A stretch of DNA of 13,340 nucleotides from Gammaproteobacteria bacterium (GTDB lineage: Bacteria > Pseudomonadota > Gammaproteobacteria > Pseudomonadales > Azotimanducaceae), in assembly GCA_030430515.1 (NCBI GenBank), contig JAUIKX010000071.1, positions 1 through 13,340 on the forward strand, written 5' to 3'. The notes beneath the pieces are model-generated. The model saw only the letters and a list, made by a program, of their open reading frames with translations, had not been told where the DNA came from and did not search any database. A program made the translations under genes and the position numbers. Shown here in pieces: positions 1-7,173 of this stretch. The number at the start of each line of letters is the position of its first letter. The first letter of the stretch is position 1.

Positions 1-150
1 CACTCGCGGGCCTGGTCGATCACGAAGCGCAGGCGTCGCCAGACGTCTCGGGTCCGGCCCTCGGCGAAGCCGAGCTCGAACAGCCGACGGTCGCGGGCGA
101 CGCGCTCGGCGAGCTCGGCTGGCGAGGCCCAGTGCCGGTCGCGGTGGAGG
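1..150 (-). other. High-G+C segment inconsistent with the adjoining PBP2 gene (probable join or insertion)
   Basis: A hand count over bases 1-120 gives 89 G or C (about 74%), against about 60-63% over bases 181-300. In the PBP2 frame this segment reads as a low-complexity Arg/Ala/Pro run. In the next minus-strand frame it is open to the window edge, has G or C at nearly every third codon position, and reads as an ordinary helical protein (for example WASPAELAERVARDRRLFEL, then GRTRDVWRRLRFVID). I do not recognise that protein. The segment could be a chimeric contig end, the edge of an inserted element, or, less likely, a sequencing frameshift; a frameshift alone would not explain the jump in composition. 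The right boundary is approximate. Confidence 0.6.
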
Positions 151-1638
151 CGGATCGTATTCGGGCAGCGGTGCATCGCTGGACAGCAGCATACGCGGTC
201 GCACGAAACGTCCGCGGTTGGCGATGACGGCGGTATAGGTCGCCAACTGCAGCGGCGTCACCAGCAGATCGCCCTGCCCGATGCTCATATTCACGTTATC
301 GCCCGGATACCAGACCTCGCCCTTTACGCCCTGCTTCCAGACCGGATCCGGCAGCAGCCCCGGAGCAGTATCCGCGATGTCTACAGCCAGGCGCTGGCCG
401 AAACCGAACTGGCCGGCAAAGTCGACGAACTCGTCGACATGCAGGCGAGAGCCCATGTTGTAGAAGTAGACGTTGGATGACCGATAAATCGCGCGGTTCA
501 GATCCACATCGCCCTGACCGCCGGAATTGTCCGGGCGCCAGCTCCAATCCCTGTATATACGATCCTGATTGGGCAGCTTGAAAGAACCCCGGTCTTCGAT
601 GATCTCGTCCCATGTGGTATGTCCATAGGTCAGCGCCGCCAGGCCGACCACCGGTTTGAAGGTAGACCCCGGCGCATACTGACCGTTGGCCGCCCTGTTA
701 AACAACGGTGTGTTGCGTGCAGAAGTCAATGCGCCGTAATCCTGAGCGCTGATGCCCGTAACGAACAGATTGGGATCATATGAGGGGTTGCTGACCATGG
801 CGAGTACACCGCCTGAGCGAGGGTCCAGCGCCACAATCGCGCCGCGGCGCTGACCCAGCGCAGCGGTGGCAGCAATCTGTAGCCGGCTGTCCAGCTGCAC
901 GGAAATGTTCTGTCCTGCAACCGGCGGATCGGTTTCTATGGTGTTACGGATGCGCCCATGGGCATCCACCTCCACCTGCTGATAGCCCACTTCACCATGC
1001 AGAGACTGTTCGTAAAAGGCCTCGATGCCTCGTTTGCCCATGAACTGAGTGGCGCTGTAACGCACAGGGTCGAGCCGTTGAAGGTCGTCTTCATTGATGC
1101 GCCGCACTGAGCCGACAGAGTGAGCAAAGAGATCGCCATAAGGATAGTGGCGTACAGACTGAGGCGTCACCTCAACACCGGGCAGCCTGTGGCGATTGAC
1201 CGCCAGCAGAGCCCTCTCCTGTTCAGAAAGCACGCTGCGCAGCACGACCGCTTCGTAGGGGCGTCGTCGTCGCTTCAGACGCTTCTGGAATAGCTCTACA
1301 TCGTTCGCGGTGATTTCGGCCAGCGGCTTGAGGGTTTCAATTGCCGCATCCACATCCCGCTCGGGCAGACGCTCCTTGACCAGCGAGAGGTTGTAGATCG
1401 GCCGGTTGTCGGCGAGCAGCTCCCCGTGACGATCGAAGATCAACCCCCGCCTAGGGGCGAGCGGCTGCACCTGGATCCGGTTCTGCTCCGAACGTGTCTG
1501 GTACGCCTCATGCTCCACGATCTGCAGCTGAACCAGGCGGGCGATCAGCAGGCTGCTCAGAAGGACGACGATGACATACAGCGTCAACGACCTGGAGCGG
1601 TAGAGCTCCCCTTCCTGCAGTTTGTCTTTGAGTTGCAA
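1..1638 (-). CDS. mrdA: Penicillin-binding protein 2 (cell-elongation transpeptidase), 3' end missing or disrupted
   Basis: PBP2 is the inner-membrane D,D-transpeptidase that cross-links peptidoglycan during rod elongation together with RodA. The frame shows a short cytoplasmic N-terminus, one membrane anchor (about residues 18-36), the dimerisation segment with APRRGLIFDRHGELLADN (61-78), and the transpeptidase domain. The acylation motif is STFK (nucleophile Ser325) and the second motif is SSN (387-389). MSIGQGDLLVTPLQLA follows at 451-466. I chose TTG at 1638 because AAGGTGG lies 5 bases upstream; GTG at 1647 is an alternative with no useful spacing. The gene follows rlmH by 11 bases, and rodA would be expected next. 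Homology ends near residue 500 (about base 140-150). The remaining 46 residues are an arginine/alanine/proline-rich run with neither the GTA nor the KTG motif expected there. Identity of the gene is secure; its 3' end is not intact in this window. Confidence 0.9.
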   Translation of the reverse strand, partial: MQLKDKLQEGELYRSRSLTLYVIVVLLSSLLIARLVQLQIVEHEAYQTRSEQNRIQVQPLAPRRGLIFDRHGELLADNRPIYNLSLVKERLPERDVDAAIETLKPLAEITANDVELFQKRLKRRRRPYEAVVLRSVLSEQERALLAVNRHRLPGVEVTPQSVRHYPYGDLFAHSVGSVRRINEDDLQRLDPVRYSATQFMGKRGIEAFYEQSLHGEVGYQQVEVDAHGRIRNTIETDPPVAGQNISVQLDSRLQIAATAALGQRRGAIVALDPRSGGVLAMVSNPSYDPNLFVTGISAQDYGALTSARNTPLFNRAANGQYAPGSTFKPVVGLAALTYGHTTWDEIIEDRGSFKLPNQDRIYRDWSWRPDNSGGQGDVDLNRAIYRSSNVYFYNMGSRLHVDEFVDFAGQFGFGQRLAVDIADTAPGLLPDPVWKQGVKGEVWYPGDNVNMSIGQGDLLVTPLQLATYTAVIANRGRFVRPRMLLSSDAPLPEYDPPPPRPALGLASRARRARRPRPSAVRARLRRGPDPRRLATPALRDRPGPRV

Positions 1639-1649
1639 CGTTGCCACCT

Positions 1650-2120
1650 TCAGGCCCGGTGGTAAGGATGGTTGCTGGTAATGCTCCAGGCTCTGTAGAG
1701 CGCTTCAGCAATCAAAACACGCACGAGACCGTGCGGCATGGTGAGGCCGCTCAGCGACCATCGTTCTTCAGCGGTTTCGAGCAGGGCACCATCGATACCA
1801 TCAGCACCGCCGATGAGCAGATCGACATTCCGGCCGTCTGCCTGCCAGTTCTCGAGTGCGCTTGCCATACCTCTGGAAGTTACTCTGTGACCATGTTCAT
1901 CGAGCGCAATCAGGCGATGACCAGCGTCAAGCTTGCTGCGTATGCGATCTGCTTCGCGGGCTTTTGAAGTTTCCACATCCATTTGCCCCTGACGGGCTAC
2001 CGGCGCCACTTCGACGATACTGAAAGCATAGTGTTTCGGAAGTCGCCTGACGTATTCCTGAACGCCTTTTTCGATCCACTGCGGTTGTTTTCTGCCTACC
2101 GCGATGAGGCGTATTTTCAC
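1650..2120 (-). CDS. rlmH: 23S rRNA (pseudouridine-1915 N3) methyltransferase
   Basis: RlmH is a small SPOUT-class, S-adenosylmethionine-dependent methyltransferase. It methylates pseudouridine 1915 in helix 69 of 23S rRNA on the assembled 70S ribosome. The 156-residue product is of normal length (E. coli has 155). It begins MKIRLIAVGRK and carries the knot-region glycine motif IGGADG (103-108). It ends with the family signature EALYRAWSI and PYH (139-154), which forms part of the substrate and cofactor site. The start is GTG, and GTGA overlaps the rsfS stop by 4 bases, so translation is probably coupled. The pairing with rsfS fits a shared role in late ribosome maturation and control. It sits in the middle of the proA-to-mrdA block and no promoter of its own is evident. 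Confidence 0.96.
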   Translation of the reverse strand: MKIRLIAVGRKQPQWIEKGVQEYVRRLPKHYAFSIVEVAPVARQGQMDVETSKAREADRIRSKLDAGHRLIALDEHGHRVTSRGMASALENWQADGRNVDLLIGGADGIDGALLETAEERWSLSGLTMPHGLVRVLIAEALYRAWSITSNHPYHRA

Positions 2121-2482
2121 GGGTCGCCGGCGCTCTCACCATCGCTGTCAGGCAGGTCGCTCCACAACCGTTCCAGGTCGTAAAAAGCGCGCGCCTCTTT
2201 CTGCATGATGTGCACGACCACATCGCCATAGTCCACCAGCACCCATTCGCTGGTCTCACGACCTTCAACCCCCAGAGGGCGGGCACCTTCGCTTTTCAGC
2301 TCCTCGACCACATGCCCAACGAGCGCATTGACGTGACGGTTGGACGTACCGCTGGCGAGAACCATCCGATCGGTAAAAGAGCAGACATCGGCGACATCGA
2401 GCACGGAGATGTCGACCGCTTTGCTGTCTTCGAGTACATCGACGATCCGGTTCTGCAGTGTCTCGACGTCTTCAGCGATCAT
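2117..2482 (-). CDS. rsfS: Ribosome silencing factor RsfS
   Basis: RsfS (formerly YbeB, related to plant Iojap) binds ribosomal protein L14 (uL14) on the 50S subunit and blocks subunit joining, lowering translation in starvation or stationary phase. With the start chosen the product is 121 residues. It contains the core motifs DVADVCSFTDRMVLASGTSNRH (about 29-50), GVEG (71-74) and WVLVDYGDVVVHIMQ (80-94). The ATG at 2482 overlaps the nadD stop in an ATGA, matching the overlap type on both neighbouring junctions, and gives an N-terminus close to the E. coli protein. A GTG at 2503 would add seven residues and cannot be excluded; neither start has a convincing ribosome binding site, as expected for translational coupling. 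The acidic tail SDLPDSDGESAGDP is not part of the conserved domain. Confidence 0.95.
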   Translation of the reverse strand: MIAEDVETLQNRIVDVLEDSKAVDISVLDVADVCSFTDRMVLASGTSNRHVNALVGHVVEELKSEGARPLGVEGRETSEWVLVDYGDVVVHIMQKEARAFYDLERLWSDLPDSDGESAGDP

Positions 2483-3129
2483 GTTGGACAAGCGGCTCGG
2501 CACTCCGTGTAAAGGTTGTTCTGTCTAATATAGGTGGAGACTCCGCGCGGGAGCAAATGTTCACAGGGCTGCCCCCGACGCAGACGCTCGCGGATCTCCG
2601 ACGAGGACACTTCCGGCAGTTCCATGCTGCTGAAAAGCACCTGCTCGTGACGCCGACGATCCACACGGGATACCTGGCGAGAGCGCACACACTCGGCAAG
2701 CGCTCGAGGCAGTTTCAGAGGATGTCCGGATCGTTGCAGCACGAGAAAATTCGTCAGACCGAAAAGCTCCTGCCAGCGATGCCAGGTGGTGAGCTCCGAA
2801 AACGCATCGCTGCCGATCACCCAGACACGTCGCTCACGCGGATCTTCCTCTCGTCGCCGTTCCAGAAGCTCGACGGTGAAGGACGGCCTGTCTCGACCCA
2901 GCTCAGAACCATCTGCCAGTACCGCTTCAAGGTTGGCGCAGGCAATCTGCGTCATGGCAAACCGATGCTGCGCAGATGTCACCTGCTGACCCTGGTCGGT
3001 TTTGTGATACGGCTTCGAAGCAACCAGGAGCCGCACCTCGCTGACTCCGAGCAGGCCTTTCGCAGCTTCCGCGGCGGCCACATGCCCGAGATGGATCGGG
3101 TCGAACGTGCCGCCGAAAAGAGCGATCAA
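2479..3129 (-). CDS. nadD: Nicotinate-nucleotide adenylyltransferase
   Basis: NadD transfers AMP from ATP to nicotinate mononucleotide, giving deamido-NAD in NAD biosynthesis. The 216-residue protein has the nucleotidyltransferase signature GGTFDPIHLGH (6-16), which includes the HxGH ATP-binding motif. VIGSDAFSEL...W (104-116) contributes to nicotinate-nucleotide binding. The C-terminal SSSEIRERLRRG (175-186) corresponds to the ISSTxIR ATP-phosphate motif, followed by the typical LPRGVSTYIRQNNLY ending. The start is TTG, inside a TTGA that overlaps the proA stop by 4 bases. The start is well fixed because the signature begins at residue 6. Context and length are normal for gammaproteobacteria. 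The arginine-rich stretch at 147-160 may be a local oddity without functional meaning. Confidence 0.97.
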   Translation of the reverse strand: MIALFGGTFDPIHLGHVAAAEAAKGLLGVSEVRLLVASKPYHKTDQGQQVTSAQHRFAMTQIACANLEAVLADGSELGRDRPSFTVELLERRREEDPRERRVWVIGSDAFSELTTWHRWQELFGLTNFLVLQRSGHPLKLPRALAECVRSRQVSRVDRRRHEQVLFSSMELPEVSSSEIRERLRRGQPCEHLLPRGVSTYIRQNNLYTECRAACPT

Positions 3130-4394
3130 CGGTGGCGGATCTCGCCGTTGCCGAACACCACATACTTCTGCGATGTCAGCCCCTCGAGGCCCACCGGGCC
3201 ACGGGCATGAATCTTGTCGGTGGAAATGCCCACCTCAGCGCCGAGGCCATACTCGAACCCGTCCGCAAACTGGGTGCTCGCGTTGACCATGACGGACGCG
3301 GAATCCACCTCCGCCACGAAACGGCGGGACGCGGCGAGATCATTGGTGACGATGGTGTCGGTGTGCTGGGACCCATAGTGGTTGATGTGCTCGATCGCAG
3401 CGTCCAGATCCGCCACCACACGGACGGCGAGAATCGGCGCCAGATACTCTTCGAACCAGTCTTCTTCGGTGGCGGGAAGCGCACGATTGAGAATCGCACG
3501 CGTGCGCTCGCAACCGCGGATCTCCACACCAGCCGCCTCAAACCGGGCGTCCAGCTGAGGCAGCAACGCCGCCGCGACCGCTTCGTGCACCAGGAGCGTT
3601 TCGGCCGCGCAGCACACTGCGTACTTCTCTGTTTTGGAGTTGTAGGCCACCTCCACAGCCATGTGTGCGTCTACGGTCTGATCCAGATAGACGTGGCAGA
3701 TGCCATCGAGATGTTTGATGACCGGAATGCGTGATTCCCGGGTGATGCGCTCGATCAGACCGCGACCACCGCGAGGCACGATGACGTCGACAAACTCGTC
3801 AAGCTGCAGAAGCGCGCCAACCGCGTTACGGTCGGTGGTCTGTACCAGCTGCACGATTTCGGCAGGCAGACTGCTGGCTTCCAGCGCACGGTCGATACAG
3901 GCAGCGATGGCCTTATTCGACTCGATTGCCTCAGAGCCTCCTCTGAGGATGCAGGCATTGCCCGATTTCAGACACAGCGCAGCGGCATCGACCGTAACGT
4001 TCGGCCGTGATTCGTAGATGATGCCGATCACGCCGAGAGGTACCCGCATGCGGCCCACCTGAATACCGGTGGGGCGGTACTTCATATCCGTGATCTCACC
4101 CACGGGATCCGGCAGCGTGTCGATCTGCAGAATGCCTTCCACCATCCGGTCGATGGCCGCATCGTCCAGCTTCAGACGGTCGATCAGGGGCTGGTCGATC
4201 CCCCCCTGGGAAGCGGCCTCCATATCAATGGCATTGCGCGCTTTGAGTTCATCACGACAGGCATCGATCTCCGCGGCGATGCGCTGGAGCGCGTCGGATT
4301 TCTCTCCGGTGGCGGCAGCGCTCAAGCGGCGGGAAGCCCGACGGGCAGCTTGCCCAACACCCTGCATGTATTCTTGAATGTCCACGTGCTTCAA
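3126..4394 (-). CDS. proA: Gamma-glutamyl phosphate reductase (glutamate-5-semialdehyde dehydrogenase)
   Basis: ProA is the NADPH-dependent enzyme that reduces gamma-glutamyl phosphate to glutamate-5-semialdehyde, the second step of proline synthesis. It is 422 residues, a normal length. Visible family landmarks are RMRVPLGVIGIIYESRPNVT (115-134), LKSGNACILRGGSEA (142-156), VIVPRGGRGL (204-213) and the catalytic segment VCCAAETLLVH, with Cys261 as the expected nucleophile. The usual Asn after the catalytic Cys is a second Cys here. The C-terminus has VNASTQFADGFEYGLGAEVGIS and KIHARGPVGLEGLTSQKY. The TTG start at 4394 is chosen because the N-terminus VDIQEYMQGVGQAARRAS matches the layout of Pseudomonas-type ProA; GTG at 4385 is possible. 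No proB lies in the window, so the other half of the pathway must be elsewhere. A 43-base gap separates it from the LON-domain gene upstream. Confidence 0.97.
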   Translation of the reverse strand: MKHVDIQEYMQGVGQAARRASRRLSAAATGEKSDALQRIAAEIDACRDELKARNAIDMEAASQGGIDQPLIDRLKLDDAAIDRMVEGILQIDTLPDPVGEITDMKYRPTGIQVGRMRVPLGVIGIIYESRPNVTVDAAALCLKSGNACILRGGSEAIESNKAIAACIDRALEASSLPAEIVQLVQTTDRNAVGALLQLDEFVDVIVPRGGRGLIERITRESRIPVIKHLDGICHVYLDQTVDAHMAVEVAYNSKTEKYAVCCAAETLLVHEAVAAALLPQLDARFEAAGVEIRGCERTRAILNRALPATEEDWFEEYLAPILAVRVVADLDAAIEHINHYGSQHTDTIVTNDLAASRRFVAEVDSASVMVNASTQFADGFEYGLGAEVGISTDKIHARGPVGLEGLTSQKYVVFGNGEIRHR

Positions 4395-4437
4395 TCTGGT
4401 GCCAGAAACGGCGGCAGGATAGCATAGCTCGGCGCTT

Positions 4438-5058
4438 CTAATGCTCAGCCGGCTTCTCGTCTCCGCGCAGTTTCTCCATGATGCGCAGCAATTCAGCCAG
4501 GCGCTCTCTGGGTAGCGCCATCTGCAGCAGGCTCTGCTTGATCTCAGGCTCTATGGGCAGGAGCTCAGACAGCCGCCAGCTCACGCTTCGGGCGTTGTCG
4601 AAGTCCACATCGAGCCCCAGCTTTTCGATCATCGGGTGCTTGACCAGCTGACGCAGCACAACGACCAGCTCCTCGTGCTCGGTGGTGAGCTCTCCCTCCG
4701 GCTCCTCGGGCAGCGCCTGAACCCGCCCCATGAGCAGATGATCGGACTGCTCCCACGACTCCTCCACACGAAACTTGGTGCCACCACGTCCAACAATCCC
4801 AAGCAGCCCGTCGGAAAGCTGGTTGAAATCAACGATCCGGGCCTCGGTGCCAACGGTAAAAATATCCGGCTGCTCGGCGTTTGAAGAGACGCGGGCCTCT
4901 TCTCCAGTGCGAATGAGCACCACACCGAAGCCACTGTTTTCCCGCATACACCACTTGATCATGTCCAGGTAGCGGGGCTCGAATATCCGCAGCGGCAGGC
5001 TCCCTCCCGGGAACAGCACCGTACGAAGCGGAAAGAGGGGAAGTTCCATCGTCGTCAT
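4438..5058 (-). CDS. Stand-alone LON substrate-binding-domain protein
   Basis: This is a short protein of about 206 residues made of the domain found at the N-terminus of Lon protease (LON/PUA-like fold), with no AAA+ ATPase and no Ser-Lys protease part. The diagnostic start is LPLFPLRTVLFPGGSLPLRI, followed by FEPRYLDMI, then GVVLIR, GTEARI and GIVGRGGTKFRV in the beta-rich half. A helical C-terminal half ends in the charged tail EKLRGDEKPAEH. Such proteins are widespread in gammaproteobacteria. Their molecular role is not established; binding of peptides or unfolded protein is an inference from Lon. ATG at 5058 (or 5049) is preferred because conserved sequence begins right after it. The frame runs upstream to 5172, but that would overlap the divergent gene and adds no family-like sequence. 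It may be transcribed with proA. Confidence 0.85.
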   Translation of the reverse strand: MTTMELPLFPLRTVLFPGGSLPLRIFEPRYLDMIKWCMRENSGFGVVLIRTGEEARVSSNAEQPDIFTVGTEARIVDFNQLSDGLLGIVGRGGTKFRVEESWEQSDHLLMGRVQALPEEPEGELTTEHEELVVVLRQLVKHPMIEKLGLDVDFDNARSVSWRLSELLPIEPEIKQSLLQMALPRERLAELLRIMEKLRGDEKPAEH

Positions 5059-5104
5059 GCCATCATCATGGACGAATTGCAGCCGCTGTGTCGATGGAGA
5101 GAGC

Positions 5105-5884
5105 ATGTCCGAGATCCAGGCTTCAGAGCCCATGCGTGAATTCGATAGAACCGCATTCACCGCCCCCATCAACGACGGCCATCAGGTCACGCACGATATC
5201 TACAGCCGCGGAGACGGGCCGGTCATCGTCATCGTGCAGGAGCTGCCGGGAATCGGCACCGCTACGCTGGATCTGGCCAGACACTTTGTCGATCAGGGCT
5301 TCAGTGTGTGCCTGCCGCACCTGTTCGGCCCCCTGGGACGTACCTCCATGCTGGGCAACATGGCCCGGGTGATGTGTCTGCGCCGGGAGTTCAAGCTGCT
5401 TGAAAAGAACGCCACCAGCCCCATCGTCGATTGGCTGCGTGCGCTGTGCGTCCATCTCGCTGAAACTCAGGGGGTACCGGGTGTGGGCGTGATCGGCATG
5501 TGTCTTACCGGCAATTTCGCAATCTCTCTAATGGCGGATGAAAGCGTTCTCGCGGGCGTGGCTTCACAGCCCTCCATGCCGTTTTTCGATCAGTCGAGCC
5601 TGCATATGTCCCAAGAGGACGTGCGCGAAGTGCGAGCCGCTCTGGACGAGCCGATGCTGGCTTATCGCTTCGAAGGAGACCCGATCTGCACGGCGGAGAA
5701 ATTCGAGGCGCTGAACAGCGCATTCAACGACGACCGTGAGCGGATACGCCTCGTAACGCTGCCTGGCAAAGGGCACTCCGTGCTAACGCTGGATTTCGTC
5801 GATGAAGCGGGGCACCCCACCCGCCAGGCTCTGGATGACGTCACCGATTATTTTCGCGCAAGCCTGACAGCGAGCACAGATTGA
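5105..5884 (+). CDS. Dienelactone hydrolase family alpha/beta hydrolase
   Basis: This is a cytoplasmic alpha/beta hydrolase of 259 residues with the dienelactone-hydrolase arrangement. It has IVIVQELPGIG (41-51), whose Glu46 matches the glutamate that holds the cysteine nucleophile in the family. The nucleophile elbow is GMCLTG with Cys133, Asp192 lies in RFEGDPIC, and His224 lies in GKGHSV, giving a complete Cys-Asp-His triad. The ATG at 5105 is preceded by a good GGAGAGA site. An upstream in-frame ATG at 5057 lacks one and would run into the divergent LON-domain gene. The true substrate is unknown. Family members act on dienelactone in chlorocatechol breakdown, but many chromosomal paralogues have no such role, and no aromatic-degradation genes are nearby. 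It lies 27 bases before uppP on the same strand, so co-transcription is likely. Confidence 0.87.
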   Translation: MSEIQASEPMREFDRTAFTAPINDGHQVTHDIYSRGDGPVIVIVQELPGIGTATLDLARHFVDQGFSVCLPHLFGPLGRTSMLGNMARVMCLRREFKLLEKNATSPIVDWLRALCVHLAETQGVPGVGVIGMCLTGNFAISLMADESVLAGVASQPSMPFFDQSSLHMSQEDVREVRAALDEPMLAYRFEGDPICTAEKFEALNSAFNDDRERIRLVTLPGKGHSVLTLDFVDEAGHPTRQALDDVTDYFRASLTASTD

Positions 5885-5911
5885 CGCGCCGCATCGGGCT
5901 AACATCCAGAC

Positions 5912-6697
5912 ATGGACATGTTTAACTCGATACTGCTCGGTATCGTACAGGGACTGACGGAATTTCTACCGGTATCGAGCTCCGGCCATCTGGTCATGGC
6001 CCAGGCTCTGCTCGGCAGCGAACCCGGCGGCGGCATCGTTTTCGAAGTGGCGGTACACGTTGCGACGCTTTTCGCCATCGTGCTGTTCTACTTCAAGCGG
6101 GTTACCGCATTGACCCACGGCGTGTTTACGGGCCACGGCGATTCCTGGCGTTACGTCATGAAGCTTGCGCTGGCCACTCTTCCCGCCATCGCGGTAGCAC
6201 TCACGGCTCGCTCATTCATTGAACACCAGTTCGCCTCTCCCGTGGTCGCAGGCTGCCTGCTGCTGGTTACCGGCTGTATCGTCTGGTCAACGCGTTACAC
6301 GATCAACCGCGGCACCGATGAAGAACCCACCTGGAAAGGGGCACTGATCATCGGCTGCGCGCAGGCATTCGCCATTCTGCCGGGCATCACCCGCAGCGGT
6401 ACAACGGTTGCCACAGCCATGGCCCTCGGCATGGCGCCATTAGCCGCAGCGGAGTTTTCCTTTCTGCTGGGCGTCATTGCCATGGCCGGCGCAGCCGTTC
6501 TGATGCTGCCGGAACTCACCAGCGCCTCCCCCGAACTGATGACCAGCATCTTCGCAGGTGGCATCGCCGCATTCGTCAGCGGCCTGGCGGCTCTGGTGAT
6601 TTTCGTGTGGTTGCTCAGGTCTCAACGTTTCTTCGCCTTCTCCTGGTACGCCTGGATTGCCGGGGGGGCGTTCCTGACCTGGCTGGCGATGAGCTGA
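5912..6697 (+). CDS. uppP: Undecaprenyl-diphosphate phosphatase (BacA type)
   Basis: UppP is an integral inner-membrane enzyme that removes one phosphate from undecaprenyl pyrophosphate. This recycles the lipid carrier used for peptidoglycan, O-antigen and other envelope glycans; overproduction gives bacitracin resistance. The 261-residue protein is almost entirely hydrophobic. It carries both family motifs: QGLTEFLPVSSSGH (13-26), holding the (E/Q)xxxE residues and the histidine, and PGITRSGTT (157-165), the phosphate-binding loop with Ser and Arg. The second motif is usually PGxSRSGxT, so Thr160 replaces a common Ser. The start could be ATG 5912 or ATG 5918; both keep all conserved sequence. 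No strong ribosome binding site is visible, which fits coupling to the hydrolase gene just upstream. Confidence 0.97.
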   Translation: MDMFNSILLGIVQGLTEFLPVSSSGHLVMAQALLGSEPGGGIVFEVAVHVATLFAIVLFYFKRVTALTHGVFTGHGDSWRYVMKLALATLPAIAVALTARSFIEHQFASPVVAGCLLLVTGCIVWSTRYTINRGTDEEPTWKGALIIGCAQAFAILPGITRSGTTVATAMALGMAPLAAAEFSFLLGVIAMAGAAVLMLPELTSASPELMTSIFAGGIAAFVSGLAALVIFVWLLRSQRFFAFSWYAWIAGGAFLTWLAMS

Positions 6698-6705
6698 GGG
6701 CGATC

Positions 6706-6725
6706 AGGGCGCGTTAAAACGCCCT
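6706..6725. terminator. Possible hairpin between convergent uppP and ssb
   Basis: AGGGCG (6706-6711) and CGCCCT (6720-6725) form a 6-base stem with an 8-base AT-rich loop. The stem sits 8 bases after the uppP stop and overlaps the last base pairs of the ssb stop codon. An alternative fold, GCGTT/AACGC, shares the same bases. No T-run follows on either strand, so a bidirectional intrinsic terminator is only a weak possibility. Confidence 0.35.
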
Positions 6726-7173
6726 AGAACGGGATATCGTCGTCGAAATCGTCGCCTGCGGGCAGGGTTGGCGCATTGTCGTAGCTCTGCGCAGGCGGCT
6801 GCTGCGACTCGAAGCCGGACGGCGCACCGCCGCCCTGACCGCGACTGTCGAGCATCTGCATTTCACGCGCGATGATCTCGGTGCGGTAGTTCTTGTGGCC
6901 GTCTTTTTCCCAGTTCGTCGTTCGCAGTGAGCCCTCGATATAGACTTTGGAGCCTTTGCGCAGATACTGCGAGGCGACCTCGGCCAGACGGGCGAAGCAG
7001 ACGATATTGTGCCACTCCGTGCGCTCCTGGCTCTGTCCGGAGGACTTATCGCGCCAGCTTTCCGAAGTTGCCACGCTGAAGTTCGTCACAGGCTGCCCGC
7101 CCTGCGTGTAGCGGGTTTCCGGGTCGCGCCCCAGATTGCCCACCAGAATGACTTTGTTGATCCCCCGTGCCAT
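6724..7173 (-). CDS. ssb: Single-stranded DNA-binding protein
   Basis: SSB coats single-stranded DNA in replication, repair and recombination and recruits partner proteins through its C-terminal tip. The 149-residue product has the OB-fold region beginning GINKVILVGNLGRDPETRYT. Aromatic DNA-stacking residues Trp40, Trp54, Phe60 and Trp88 fall at the same numbers as in E. coli SSB. A short Gly/Pro/Gln-rich linker (about 111-138) follows, then the acidic tip DDFDDDIPF that binds RecO, PriA, exonuclease I and others. The linker is shorter than in E. coli (178 residues in total), so the length is low but within the normal range. The start is preceded by AGAGACGG. It is divergent from uvrA, the classic gammaproteobacterial arrangement, in which both genes are often LexA-controlled. 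Confidence 0.98.
   Translation of the reverse strand: MARGINKVILVGNLGRDPETRYTQGGQPVTNFSVATSESWRDKSSGQSQERTEWHNIVCFARLAEVASQYLRKGSKVYIEGSLRTTNWEKDGHKNYRTEIIAREMQMLDSRGQGGGAPSGFESQQPPAQSYDNAPTLPAGDDFDDDIPF

Noticed and set aside
2458..3210. A 250-residue open frame on the plus strand
   Set aside because: It runs antisense to nadD and rsfS, both secure by motif, and its translation has no recognisable family sequence.
4395..4406. Short palindrome TCTGGTGCCAGA just before proA as a terminator or operator
   Set aside because: The stem is only five bases, with a two-base gap and no T-run; it is too short to support a function.
5057..5104. Longer start for the dienelactone-hydrolase-family gene
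   Set aside because: The extra 16 residues would overlap the start of the divergent LON-domain gene and lack a ribosome binding site, whereas the ATG at 5105 has GGAGAGA.
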